Below the pieces are notes generated by a model, which was not told the DNA's origin, searched no databases, and was given only the letters and a program-made list of their open reading frames with translations. DNA of 64,000 nt from Desulfovibrio sp. ZJ209 (GTDB lineage Bacteria; Desulfobacterota; Desulfovibrionia; Desulfovibrionales; Desulfovibrionaceae), in the NCBI RefSeq assembly GCF_011039135.1, contig NZ_JAAKEJ010000001.1, forward strand, positions 1-64,000, written 5' to 3'. The position numbers and the translations under genes are program-made. This document shows, piece by piece, positions 1-6,328 of the stretch. Positions within the stretch are counted from its first letter, which is position 1; every line of letters starts with the position of its first letter.

Positions 1-107
1 CCACCTTGTAACACAATAATGCCGCTGCCAGTTACGGTATTATCGGAGCGATCAGTTATCACGCCAAGAGCTGTATACCCGGAACCATTTCGCACCCGGT
101 CGCTCAT
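1..107 (-). CDS. 5' part of an unknown leftward gene (35 codons visible)
   Basis: Reading leftward from the ATG at 105-107 gives an open frame to the window edge, beginning MSDRVRNGSGY and rich in Gly, Ser, Thr and Asp. A purine-rich Shine-Dalgarno (GGAGGGG on this strand, 111-117) lies just upstream. The gene diverges from the integrase and would be the next element gene to the left. I do not recognise the family. The visible part is too short to exclude a chance ORF, but the good ribosome-binding site argues for a real start. Confidence 0.45.
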   Translation of the reverse strand, partial: MSDRVRNGSGYTALGVITDRSDNTVTGSGIIVLQG

Positions 108-139
108 CACCCCTCCCATGCTGGGAGTGACCACCGCCG

Positions 140-170
140 ATAAGCCCTCCAAGCCAAAAGGAGGGCTTAT
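140..170 (+). promoter_or_regulatory. Perfect 11-bp hairpin enclosing the integrase ribosome-binding site
   Basis: ATAAGCCCTCC (140-150) and GGAGGGCTTAT (160-170) are perfect inverted repeats with a 9-nt loop. The 3' arm contains the GGAGG Shine-Dalgarno that serves the integrase ATG at 173. In mRNA it would hide that site. It could instead be a terminator for rightward read-through, as the next bases are T-rich, but no rightward gene precedes it. Confidence 0.6.
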
Positions 171-172
171 TT

Positions 173-1087
173 ATGGAAATCCAAGTATTCGGCGATCTCT
201 TGGCGGAATGGTGGGGGCGGTATCTGGCGCGAGGTTCGGCGAAATATGCCGCCGAGTGCTGGCGGCGTCTGGTGCGCGAAGTCCTGCCGACGCTGGGCGA
301 CAAGCCGCCCAAAAAAATCACGCCGCCCATGATCTTGCGCATCCTGCGCCGCATTGAGGCAAAGGGTACTTTTGCCTCGGCGCGCAAGATCAAGAGCCAT
401 ATTTCGCAGGCCATGCGCTACGGTATAGCCTGCGGTGTGGTGGGCAGTGATCCCACCCGCGATCTTTCATATGCGCTCACGCCCCACAAGTCGCGCCCGC
501 GCGCGGCCCTTACGGAGCCCGCGGCCATTGGCAGCCTCATGGCCGCTATTGAGCGCTTACGCCCGCGCAAGCGTTCCCTGTCGCTCAAGTTGCTCGCCCT
601 GACCTTTGTACGGCCTGGAGAACTGGCTGCGGCGGAATGGGCAGAGGTCTCCTGGGATGCCGCCTTGTGGCGGATTCCGGCGGCGAGAATGAAAATGAAG
701 CGGCCGCATATGGTTCCGCTTTCCCGCCAGGCGCTGGAGGTTTTACGCGAGCTCCACGGCCTTACTGGCGCATACGCCCATATGTTCCCAAGACGCAGGG
801 ATAAAACAATGCCCGAAAAGCCCCGTTGCCTTGGCTATGCGCTCCGCGCCCTTGGCTATGACGGCGCTACAATGACACCGCATGGCTTTCGCGCAATGGC
901 CGCGACGACTCTTAGCGAGCTGGGCTGGCCCTCGGAAGTTATCGAGCGCCAGTTGGCCCATATTGACCGTAACCAGGTTCGCGCGGCCTACCAGCGTGGC
1001 GAGCTTATAGAGGAACGCCGCAAAATGTGCCAAGCGTGGGCCGACTGGCTCGACCTGCGCTGTGCGCGGGCCATTCTGGGCAGGTAG
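173..1087 (+). CDS. int: Tyrosine recombinase (P4-type integrase)
   Basis: This 304-aa protein has the layout of a tyrosine-family site-specific recombinase: an N-terminal SAM-like/core-binding part (about 1-110) and a C-terminal catalytic domain. Visible catalytic signatures are the first Arg in FVRPGELAAAEW, HGFRAMAATTL for the His-x-x-Arg box, the later His in QLAHIDRN and the nucleophilic Tyr in RAAYQRGE near the C-terminus. It would catalyse integration and excision of the surrounding element. The start is set by GGAGG eight bases before the ATG, inside a hairpin. The N-terminal Arm domain usual in P4 integrases looks short or absent. Com and mom follow on the same strand. Confidence 0.9.
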   Translation: MEIQVFGDLLAEWWGRYLARGSAKYAAECWRRLVREVLPTLGDKPPKKITPPMILRILRRIEAKGTFASARKIKSHISQAMRYGIACGVVGSDPTRDLSYALTPHKSRPRAALTEPAAIGSLMAAIERLRPRKRSLSLKLLALTFVRPGELAAAEWAEVSWDAALWRIPAARMKMKRPHMVPLSRQALEVLRELHGLTGAYAHMFPRRRDKTMPEKPRCLGYALRALGYDGATMTPHGFRAMAATTLSELGWPSEVIERQLAHIDRNQVRAAYQRGELIEERRKMCQAWADWLDLRCARAILGR

Positions 1088-1106
1088 GCAAGACTTCGGC
1101 AGAGGC

Positions 1107-1151
1107 GGGGGCGCTCCCACGCCCCCACAGACGGCCCGCCGCAACGGGCCG
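1107..1151 (+). other. Two GC-rich hairpins between int and com
   Basis: GGGGGCG (1107-1113) pairs with CGCCCCC (1120-1126), and CGGCCCG (1132-1138) pairs with CGGGCCG (1145-1151), 20-70 nt after the integrase stop. Neither is followed by a T tract, so they are not clear intrinsic terminators. They may protect or pause the transcript between int and com. Confidence 0.35.
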
Positions 1152-1255
1152 CCACGGCCCCACGGACGGCAGTCTCACGTCCGCAGAGTATCCGCCTGCT
1201 GTTTGCCCCTTGGAGGGGCGCAAGCAGTTTAGCGGGCCGCGCATCGGGGCGCAAC

Positions 1256-1435
1256 ATGCAACGAGCCATGCGAGAGGAAACGGAGAAAGAAATCAGGTGC
1301 GGCCAGTGCCACAAGCTGCTGGCGCGAGGCTGGGCGCGCGACGCCCACATCGTTCACAAGTGCCCCCGGTGCGGGGCCTACAACACTCTGCGCGCGCTGC
1401 CGCCGCGAGCGGCGGAACCGCACAAGGCAGGATAG
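1256..1435 (+). CDS. com: Com-like zinc-finger translational activator of mom
   Basis: This 59-aa ORF lies directly upstream of the mom-like gene. It carries two Cys pairs, CGQC (residues 15-18) and CPRC (36-39), separated by a short basic linker containing HIVHK. That matches the single zinc finger of phage Mu Com, a protein of about 62 aa that binds mom mRNA and opens a structure hiding its ribosome-binding site. Size, zinc ligands, position and the hairpin in front of mom (1478-1503) all agree. The start is either ATG 1256 or ATG 1268; neither has a strong Shine-Dalgarno. In Mu com and mom overlap; here 70 bases separate them. Confidence 0.8.
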   Translation: MQRAMREETEKEIRCGQCHKLLARGWARDAHIVHKCPRCGAYNTLRALPPRAAEPHKAG

Positions 1436-1477
1436 CCCTTTCGCCCATTGCGGGCCGCGAGCCCCAGTCCAGCAGGC

Positions 1478-1503
1478 CCGGAGCCTCCTCAAGGAGGTTC
1501 CGG
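1478..1503 (+). promoter_or_regulatory. Hairpin sequestering the mom ribosome-binding site
   Basis: CCGGAGCCTCC (1478-1488) pairs with GGAGGTTCCGG (1493-1503): ten Watson-Crick pairs plus one G-U pair around a UCAA tetraloop. The only Shine-Dalgarno for mom (AAGGAGG, 1491-1497) lies in the loop and 3' arm, three bases before the GTG start. This is the geometry of the translation-inhibitory stem-loop that Com relieves in phage Mu. The pairing is seen directly; the regulatory role is inferred from Mu. Confidence 0.7.
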
Positions 1504-1505
1504 CC

Positions 1506-2222
1506 GTGCGCAAGCCCTATCACCCCCCGGCCCTAAGCGCCTATTTGCCGCCCGAGGGCAACGCCCCAAGCTACCTCATGGGCGCAACAGGGCCGCAAGG
1601 TTTCGGCAGCGCCGCCCTCTATGTGGCGCAGATTCCTTTCGCGCTGGCCAGGCAGGTGATCCAGCGGCATCACTATAGCCACAGCATAGTTAATAACAGC
1701 TACCTGCACCTGGGCGTTTACCGCGAGGGGGCCTTTGAGGGCGTACTGCAATGGGGCTACGCACTTCGGCCTGCGGGGGCCGGGCGCGTGGTGGAGGGCC
1801 CCGTCCAGGGGCAATATCTCGAGCTCAACCGCATGTGGCTCTCAGACGACGCGCCACGCAATACCGAGAGCCGCGCCATAAGCTACGCTCTCAAATACAT
1901 TCGCCGCGCCTGCCCCACCGTGGCCTGGGTACAGTCCTATGCGGACGAGCGTTGCAAGGGCCTGGGCGTTGTCTATCAGGCGTGCAGCTTTCTCTACTTA
2001 GGGGCGCATGTCTCGCCCTTTTACGTCCTGGACGGCGAGGTCTATCACAAGCTCAATGCCACGGCGCGCGGCCGCGGCGGCCGTGCCGCCTACCTGCGCG
2101 CCAACATAGACCGCGCCCAGGTGGTCCAGTGGCGGCAATTCCGCTATTTACGCTTTCTTAAAACGGATTGGCGGCAGCGCTTGCGCCTGCCCGTGTTGCC
2201 GTACCCCAAGCCTGGCGACTAG
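1506..2222 (+). CDS. mom: Mom-like DNA adenine modification protein
   Basis: Mom of phage Mu converts adenine in phage DNA to N6-carbamoylmethyladenine, shielding it from host restriction. This 238-aa protein is close to the 241 aa of Mu Mom. I recognise the family core by RHHYSHSIVNNSY (54-66), LELNRMWLSDDAPRNTESRA (105-124), VQSYADERCKGLGVVYQA (142-159) and FYVLDGEVYH (172-181), consistent with the GNAT-like fold proposed for Mom. The start is GTG 1506, behind AAGGAGG within a hairpin. An adjacent upstream com gene and a downstream adenine methyltransferase fit an anti-restriction cassette. The Dam-site (GATC) cluster that controls Mu mom is not evident here. Confidence 0.85.
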   Translation: MRKPYHPPALSAYLPPEGNAPSYLMGATGPQGFGSAALYVAQIPFALARQVIQRHHYSHSIVNNSYLHLGVYREGAFEGVLQWGYALRPAGAGRVVEGPVQGQYLELNRMWLSDDAPRNTESRAISYALKYIRRACPTVAWVQSYADERCKGLGVVYQACSFLYLGAHVSPFYVLDGEVYHKLNATARGRGGRAAYLRANIDRAQVVQWRQFRYLRFLKTDWRQRLRLPVLPYPKPGD

Positions 2223-2286
2223 TGTTTACCACTGCGGGCCTTGCGCCCCAGCCGGGAGCCGCCTGACCGCCTACCGGAGCAGTTCC

Positions 2287-3039
2287 ATGTTCAAGGTCTC
2301 ACTTTCCAGCAACGTGACGCTGTTCCAGGGCGATGCCCTGGCCGTCCTTACCACTCTCCCGGATGCCAGCGTGGGCGCTATCCTTACCGACCCGCCCTAT
2401 TCCAGCGGCGGCCTGACGCTTACCGAGCGGCAGGGCGACCCGGCCAAAAAGTACCGCGGCTCTTCCTTTAAACGTAGATTCCCGGCCATGCTGGGCGACG
2501 CCAAGGACCAGCATAGCTGGACCGTGTGGTGTATGCTCTGGCTTGCCGAGTGCTGGCGCATTGCCCAAGCGGGCGCGCCGCTCATGGTGTTTACGGACTG
2601 GCGGCAGCTTCCGGCCCTGGCGGACGCGGTGCAGGCCGCGGGCTGGATATGGCGGGGCATTGTTGTCTGGGACAAGCGCGTGGGGCGGCCCATGCTGGGG
2701 CGCTTCCGGCCGCAGTGCGAGTATGTGGTCTTTGCCACCAAGGGGGCTTTCGCCGCGGCCTCACGGGAGCACCTGCCGGGCGTGTTTGCGCATACCGTTA
2801 ACCACGCGCGCAAGCTGCACCTGGCCAGCAAGCCCGTGCCCCTGCTGCTGGACCTTTTGGCCGTGACCTTCCCGGATGCCATAGTCCTCGACCCCTTCAT
2901 GGGCGCGGGCTCGGCAGGCGAGGCGTGCGTGGCCACGGGGCGCGGCTATGTGGGCGTAGAGCTGTCCCCGGAGTATTTTGAGGTGAGCCGGGCGCGCCTT
3001 GAGGCGGCGCTTGCGGCGCGTGGCCACGCCGTCGTTTGA
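2287..3039 (+). CDS. Phage-type DNA methyltransferase (N6-adenine/N4-cytosine family)
   Basis: The 250-aa protein has motif IV first (TDPPYSSGG, about residues 34-42) and the SAM-binding motif I late (DPFMGAGSAGE, about 202-212). This is the permuted beta-type order of N6-adenine/N4-cytosine methyltransferases. DPPY favours adenine-N6 as target, though N4-cytosine cannot be excluded. VELSPEYFEVSRARL closes the cofactor domain. No restriction endonuclease lies beside it, so it is probably an orphan phage enzyme protecting element DNA alongside Mom. The ATG has a modest GGAG site eight bases upstream. Confidence 0.85.
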   Translation: MFKVSLSSNVTLFQGDALAVLTTLPDASVGAILTDPPYSSGGLTLTERQGDPAKKYRGSSFKRRFPAMLGDAKDQHSWTVWCMLWLAECWRIAQAGAPLMVFTDWRQLPALADAVQAAGWIWRGIVVWDKRVGRPMLGRFRPQCEYVVFATKGAFAAASREHLPGVFAHTVNHARKLHLASKPVPLLLDLLAVTFPDAIVLDPFMGAGSAGEACVATGRGYVGVELSPEYFEVSRARLEAALAARGHAVV

Positions 3040-3083
3040 CACGCGGCCCCGGATTGGCGAGCATCAGGCAGGAGGTGCGCCGC

Positions 3084-3524
3084 ATGAGCGTGGACACTCT
3101 CAACAGGCAGCTTGCCAAGCTGGGGCTTGCCGGGCCGGACAATGAGCAATCCATAGGGGCCATGCAGACGGACCGCTGGGCGATTTTCGGCGACGCCAGC
3201 GGGGACAGCGTATTGATAGCGGACCGGGACGACGCGGCGCGGCAACTGCGCCAGATCATTCAGGGCGGCGCGGGCCTTTCGCGCGAGCGCTTCTGGGCAG
3301 GCGACTGGCTTGACGACGCCCCACATTTCAAGGCGCTCGATGCCCTCTGGGCGGCGCTTCCGGCGCTCCCGCGCGAGGCCACCGTGGCGATCCCGCGCAG
3401 TGCCGAGCGCCAGACCATAGGCCGCGTCAAGCGCCTGGGCAAGGATTGGCTACTGCTGGAGACGGAGACGGGCGAGTTTGCGCTGGTCCCGGCCAAGGAT
3501 GCTGCCAGGTGGCGGCTGGACTAG
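3084..3524 (+). CDS. Unknown element protein
   Basis: 146 aa from ATG 3084, chosen because AGGAGG lies nine bases upstream. An in-frame TTG at 3036 would overlap the methyltransferase and has no such site. The protein is soluble and mixed alpha/beta by eye, with an N-terminal MSVDTLNRQLAKLG segment and a C-terminal KDWLLLETETGEFALVP stretch. I do not recognise a family. It is probably co-transcribed with com-mom-methyltransferase. Its stop codon overlaps the convergent stop of the umuD'-like gene (CTAG). Confidence 0.65.
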   Translation: MSVDTLNRQLAKLGLAGPDNEQSIGAMQTDRWAIFGDASGDSVLIADRDDAARQLRQIIQGGAGLSRERFWAGDWLDDAPHFKALDALWAALPALPREATVAIPRSAERQTIGRVKRLGKDWLLLETETGEFALVPAKDAARWRLD

Positions 3525-3856
3525 TACAGGGCGTGCAGGCAGCCGATGACCACGCCCACAATGCGGGCATCCTCGCGCCCGGTGATATTGATGTCCGGGT
3601 ACGCGGCGTTCTCGGGCCGCAGCAGCACACGGCCCGAGCGGCGATGCAGGCGCTTGACCGTGACCTCACCGCCCAGGGACGCAATGACGATCTTGCCCGA
3701 GGGCGCGTCCTCTGCCTTCTCCACCACCAGCAAGTCGCCGGGCATGATGCCAGCGCCCAGCATGGACTCGCCGGACGCGCGCAGGAAATAGGTTTTTTCC
3801 GGGTGCGGGATCACCAGATCGTCAAGGGTAAGGCATGGCAATTCAGGGGCGCTCAT
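3521..3856 (-). CDS. UmuD'-like S24 peptidase, short form
   Basis: The 111-aa protein matches the C-terminal domain of UmuD and LexA-type S24 peptidases: FLRASGESMLGAGIMPGDLL (around the catalytic Ser), then IVIASLGGEVTVKRL with the catalytic Lys, and ENAAYPDI. E. coli UmuD is 139 aa and cuts itself at Cys24-Gly25 to give UmuD'. Here an in-frame TAA directly precedes the ATG and no such cleavage site is present, so the gene appears to encode a ready-made UmuD'-sized protein. No umuC or dinB partner is adjacent. It may be a polymerase V accessory protein, or an antirepressor or repressor fragment of the element. Confidence 0.8.
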   Translation of the reverse strand: MSAPELPCLTLDDLVIPHPEKTYFLRASGESMLGAGIMPGDLLVVEKAEDAPSGKIVIASLGGEVTVKRLHRRSGRVLLRPENAAYPDINITGREDARIVGVVIGCLHALY

Positions 3857-3873
3857 GGCCTCTTAAATTAAGG

Positions 3874-3905
3874 ACGGGCTGCTCCACAAGCAAGCCCGTT
3901 TTTTT
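3874..3905 (+). terminator. Intrinsic terminator reading rightward
   Basis: ACGGGCT (3874-3880) pairs with AGCCCGT (3893-3899), followed by seven T residues. It faces rightward, so it would stop element transcription (com to 3524 and read-through) before the host boundary. On the opposite strand it lies in the 5' leader of the umuD'-like gene. Confidence 0.7.
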
Positions 3906-3934
3906 ACGTTCAAAAATCGTGCCAATATCCCGCG

Positions 3935-3987
3935 AAACTCATTTTGAAATTTGCAAACTAAGTTTCGTTTTTTTGCAAACTAAATTT
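3935..3987. promoter_or_regulatory. Three operator-like palindromes in an AT-rich block
   Basis: AAACTAAGTTT (3955-3965) is a perfect odd-centre palindrome. AAACTAAATTT (3977-3987) and AAACTCATTTT (3935-3945) are imperfect copies 22 and 20 bp away, about two helical turns. The first two sit in an 18-bp direct repeat starting TTTGCAAACTAA (3950 and 3972). The cluster is 80-130 bp upstream of the umuD'-like start and overlaps the truncated mutT 3' end. The spacing suggests cooperative binding by a phage repressor or LexA; the binder is unknown. Confidence 0.5.
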
Positions 3988-4319
3988 CGCTTTACAACGG
4001 GCTCGCCGTCAAACTCCGTCACATGGAAGAAGTGGAGCCGCACGCGGATGCCACGCGCAGGATACGCGTGCTCGGCCAAGCGCCAGAAGCGCGCCTCGCG
4101 CACCGTGAGGCCGAGTTCCTCCGCGAGTTCGCGGGCGAGGGCCGATTCCGCGCTTTCCCCGGCTTCGAGCTTGCCGCCCGGGAGTTCCCAGAAGCCGGCC
4201 AGCGGCTTGCCCCCGGGCCTTTGCGCGGCGAGCAGGCGCCCCCCGCGCCAGAGGATGCCCGCGGCCACGTCAATGAGCGGCAGGGCGTCGCAAGCGGGCT
4301 TTGCGGCCTCGGCCTTCAT
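3939..4319 (-). CDS. NUDIX hydrolase (MutT-like), C-terminus replaced at element boundary
   Basis: The NUDIX box is complete (GGKLEAGESAESALARELAE onward, ending EELGL), so pyrophosphohydrolase chemistry on oxidised nucleotides such as 8-oxo-dGTP is plausible. After TEFDGEP the protein departs from MutT: the usual EGQ..W segment and last helix are missing. They are replaced by about 19 residues encoded by AT-rich DNA and ending SLQISK, giving 126 aa in all. The join is at about 3990-4001, where the mobile element begins. It is the last gene of the pyrK operon; its ATG overlaps the ABC-F stop (ATGA). Activity may be reduced. Confidence 0.85.
   Translation of the reverse strand: MKAEAAKPACDALPLIDVAAGILWRGGRLLAAQRPGGKPLAGFWELPGGKLEAGESAESALARELAEELGLTVREARFWRLAEHAYPARGIRVRLHFFHVTEFDGEPVVKRNLVCKKTKLSLQISK
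3990..4001. other. Predicted host/element junction
   Basis: At this point MutT homology ends (after the GEP codons) and composition shifts from GC-rich to AT-rich DNA carrying operator-like repeats. It is the best candidate for the recombined attachment site. The exact core cannot be fixed without the other end or an uninterrupted relative. Confidence 0.5.
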
Positions 4320-6328
4320 GCGTCCTTCTCCGCTCCGGCGCCATGACGGGCGCGGACTTCATCGAGCTTTGCCTCCAGCTCCGCCATTTCCTCCACCAGC
4401 GCCTCGCCACGGCCGCGGCATTCCTCGAAGCGCTTGAGCAGTTCGCCGGAGCGGGCGTGGTCGGCATAGACCTCGGGGTCGGCGAGCTGGGCTTCCGCCG
4501 CTCCCTGCTCCTCGAGCACGCGGGCGAGCTCGGCCTCCAGCTTTTCGTATTTCTCCTGCAGGGGCTTGAGCGCCTTGTGCAGGGCGTTGCGCTGGGCCGC
4601 CTCCTCGCGCTTGCGCTTTTTCTGGTCCTCACGGGAGAGGGGCGCCACGCGCGGGGCCGGCTGCGCCGCTTCCGCCGGGGCGTCCCCGCCGTCGAGGGTG
4701 AGGAGGGCGCTCGCGGAGACCCCGGCCAGCCGGGCCTTGCGCGCCGTGTCATAGGCCGCAAAATCGGGGTAGACCGTGATGCCGCGGCTATCCAGCTCCC
4801 ACGCCTCGGCGCCCACCTGCGAGAGCAGCCAGCGGTCATGCGCCACCATGAGCAGGGTGCCGTCGAATTTTTGCAGCGCCCGCGCGAGGGCCTCGCGGCT
4901 TTCAAGGTCGAGATGGTTGGTGGGCTCGTCCAGAAGGAGGAAGTTGCAGCGCTTCAGGAAGAGGCTCGCCAGCACGAGGCGGCTTTTTTCGCCGCCCGAG
5001 AGCGCGCTCACCTGCCTGTCGAAATACTGCTGCCCCAGGAGGAAGAGCCCGAGCACGCTCATGAGCTCCTCCTCGGTGGTGCGCGGGTCGGCAAGGCGGC
5101 GTAGCTCGGCGAGCACCGTGGTGTCGGGCCTCAGCGTCTCCATCTGGTGCTGGGTGTAGTAGCCGAGGCGCGTGAGCGAGCCCGTGACGAGCGAGCCGCC
5201 CGTGCGCTCGAGGCTGCCGGCCAGGAGCTTGAGCAGGGTGGACTTGCCGCAGCCGTTGTGGCCCACGAGCGCGATGCGGGCCCCCCGGTACAGGGTGAAG
5301 GTGAGCGGCGGCCACATCGTCTTTCCGTCCGGGAAGTGGAAGGCCAGCTCCGCCGCCGAGAGGACGACCTTTTCCGAATGCGGGGCCTCGGGCCAGACGA
5401 AGTTGAGCTCCCGGCGCCTGGGCTCCGGGCGGTAATCCTCCAGCTCTTTTTCCAGTTTTTTCGCCATCTTCTGGCGTGACCCGGCCTGGCGGGCCTTGGT
5501 GGCCTTGGCGCGGAAGCGCTCAACGAAGGCCATTTTGCGGTCGAGCTCGTCCTGCAGGGCCTTGGCCTCGCGCTCACGCTGGGCGTTGTATTCCTCCTGG
5601 AGGCGCAAAAACTGGCTGTAGGTAGCCTTGCGGTAGACCGGCCTGGAAAGCCCGAGATAGAGGACATGGGTGCCCACATTGTCCATGAACACGCGGTCAT
5701 GGGCGACAAAGACGAGGGCGCCCGAAAATTCGCGCAAAAAGCCCTCCAGCCACTCCACGGCCTCCATGTCGAGGTGGTTGGTGGGCTCGTCGAGGAGCAA
5801 CACGTCCGCCCCGGCCACGAGCACGCGGGCGAGCTTGGCGCGCTCGCGCCAGCCGCCGGAAAGCTCGCGCAGGGTGCGGCCCCACTTGGCCTCGGAAAAG
5901 CCAAGGCCCGAGAGCACGGCCTTGGCGCGGTGCTCCGGGTTATAGCCGTAGACAGCCTCGAGCTCGGCCTGGCGTTCCATGAGGCGCGTGAGGCGCGCCT
6001 CGTCCCCGGCCTGGGCGGCCTGCTCCCACTGGGCCCAGAAGTCGTTCCAGTCGTGGAGCACGTCGAGCACATAGTTGAGCAGCGGCGTATCCAGCGCCTC
6101 GTCGGAAAGCTCCTGCTCCACATAGCCCAGGCGGCAGCCCTTGGGCAGCAGCACGCGGCCGCCGTCCGGCGCCTCCACGCCGGCCAAAAGCCGCAACAGG
6201 GTGGACTTGCCCGTGCCGTTGGGCCCGCAGACGCAGAGCCGTACGCCGGAATCCACCTCCAGCGAGAAATTGTTGAAGATGTCCCGGCCGCCAAAGGCCT
6301 TGGAGAGTTCCTGAACGGCGATCTTCAC
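4316..6328 (-). CDS. ABC-F family ATPase (YheS/Uup-like)
   Basis: A 670-aa cytosolic protein with two fused nucleotide-binding domains and no membrane segments. Walker A motifs are GPNGTGKST (35-43) and GHNGCGKST, signature motifs LSGGWRERAKLA and LSGGEKSRLVLA, and both Walker B regions read LLLDEPTNHLD. A charged linker between the domains contains the ABC-F signature area, and a Lys/Glu-rich coiled coil forms the C-terminus. ABC-F proteins act on ribosomes or stalled complexes. The start is GTG, overlapping the SDR stop (GTGA). The C-terminal coiled coil favours a YheS/Uup type over EttA. Confidence 0.92.
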   Translation of the reverse strand: MKIAVQELSKAFGGRDIFNNFSLEVDSGVRLCVCGPNGTGKSTLLRLLAGVEAPDGGRVLLPKGCRLGYVEQELSDEALDTPLLNYVLDVLHDWNDFWAQWEQAAQAGDEARLTRLMERQAELEAVYGYNPEHRAKAVLSGLGFSEAKWGRTLRELSGGWRERAKLARVLVAGADVLLLDEPTNHLDMEAVEWLEGFLREFSGALVFVAHDRVFMDNVGTHVLYLGLSRPVYRKATYSQFLRLQEEYNAQREREAKALQDELDRKMAFVERFRAKATKARQAGSRQKMAKKLEKELEDYRPEPRRRELNFVWPEAPHSEKVVLSAAELAFHFPDGKTMWPPLTFTLYRGARIALVGHNGCGKSTLLKLLAGSLERTGGSLVTGSLTRLGYYTQHQMETLRPDTTVLAELRRLADPRTTEEELMSVLGLFLLGQQYFDRQVSALSGGEKSRLVLASLFLKRCNFLLLDEPTNHLDLESREALARALQKFDGTLLMVAHDRWLLSQVGAEAWELDSRGITVYPDFAAYDTARKARLAGVSASALLTLDGGDAPAEAAQPAPRVAPLSREDQKKRKREEAAQRNALHKALKPLQEKYEKLEAELARVLEEQGAAEAQLADPEVYADHARSGELLKRFEECRGRGEALVEEMAELEAKLDEVRARHGAGAEKDA

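Larger units (their letters stand above)
1..3998. mobile_element. Right-hand end of an integrated element (probable prophage)
   Basis: An integrase, a Com/Mom pair, a DNA methyltransferase and a UmuD'-like gene, all typical phage or integrative-element cargo, end in an AT-rich stretch at about 3900-3998. Immediately beyond it the DNA returns to GC-rich housekeeping genes. The host NUDIX gene reading into this boundary loses homology there and ends in 19 foreign codons, which supports an insertion junction at about 3990-4001. The other end lies outside the window, so the attachment-site duplication cannot be seen. No Mu-type transposase is visible; the integrase implies site-specific integration. 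Confidence 0.75.

Noticed and set aside
19..357. Rightward ORF at the window start
   Set aside because: Overlaps the integrase in another frame and a better-supported leftward start at 107; no ribosome-binding site or recognisable sequence.
1..3998. Classification as a Mu-like prophage because of com and mom
   Set aside because: The visible recombination gene is a tyrosine integrase and no Mu A/B transposition genes are seen, so only the cassette is Mu-like.
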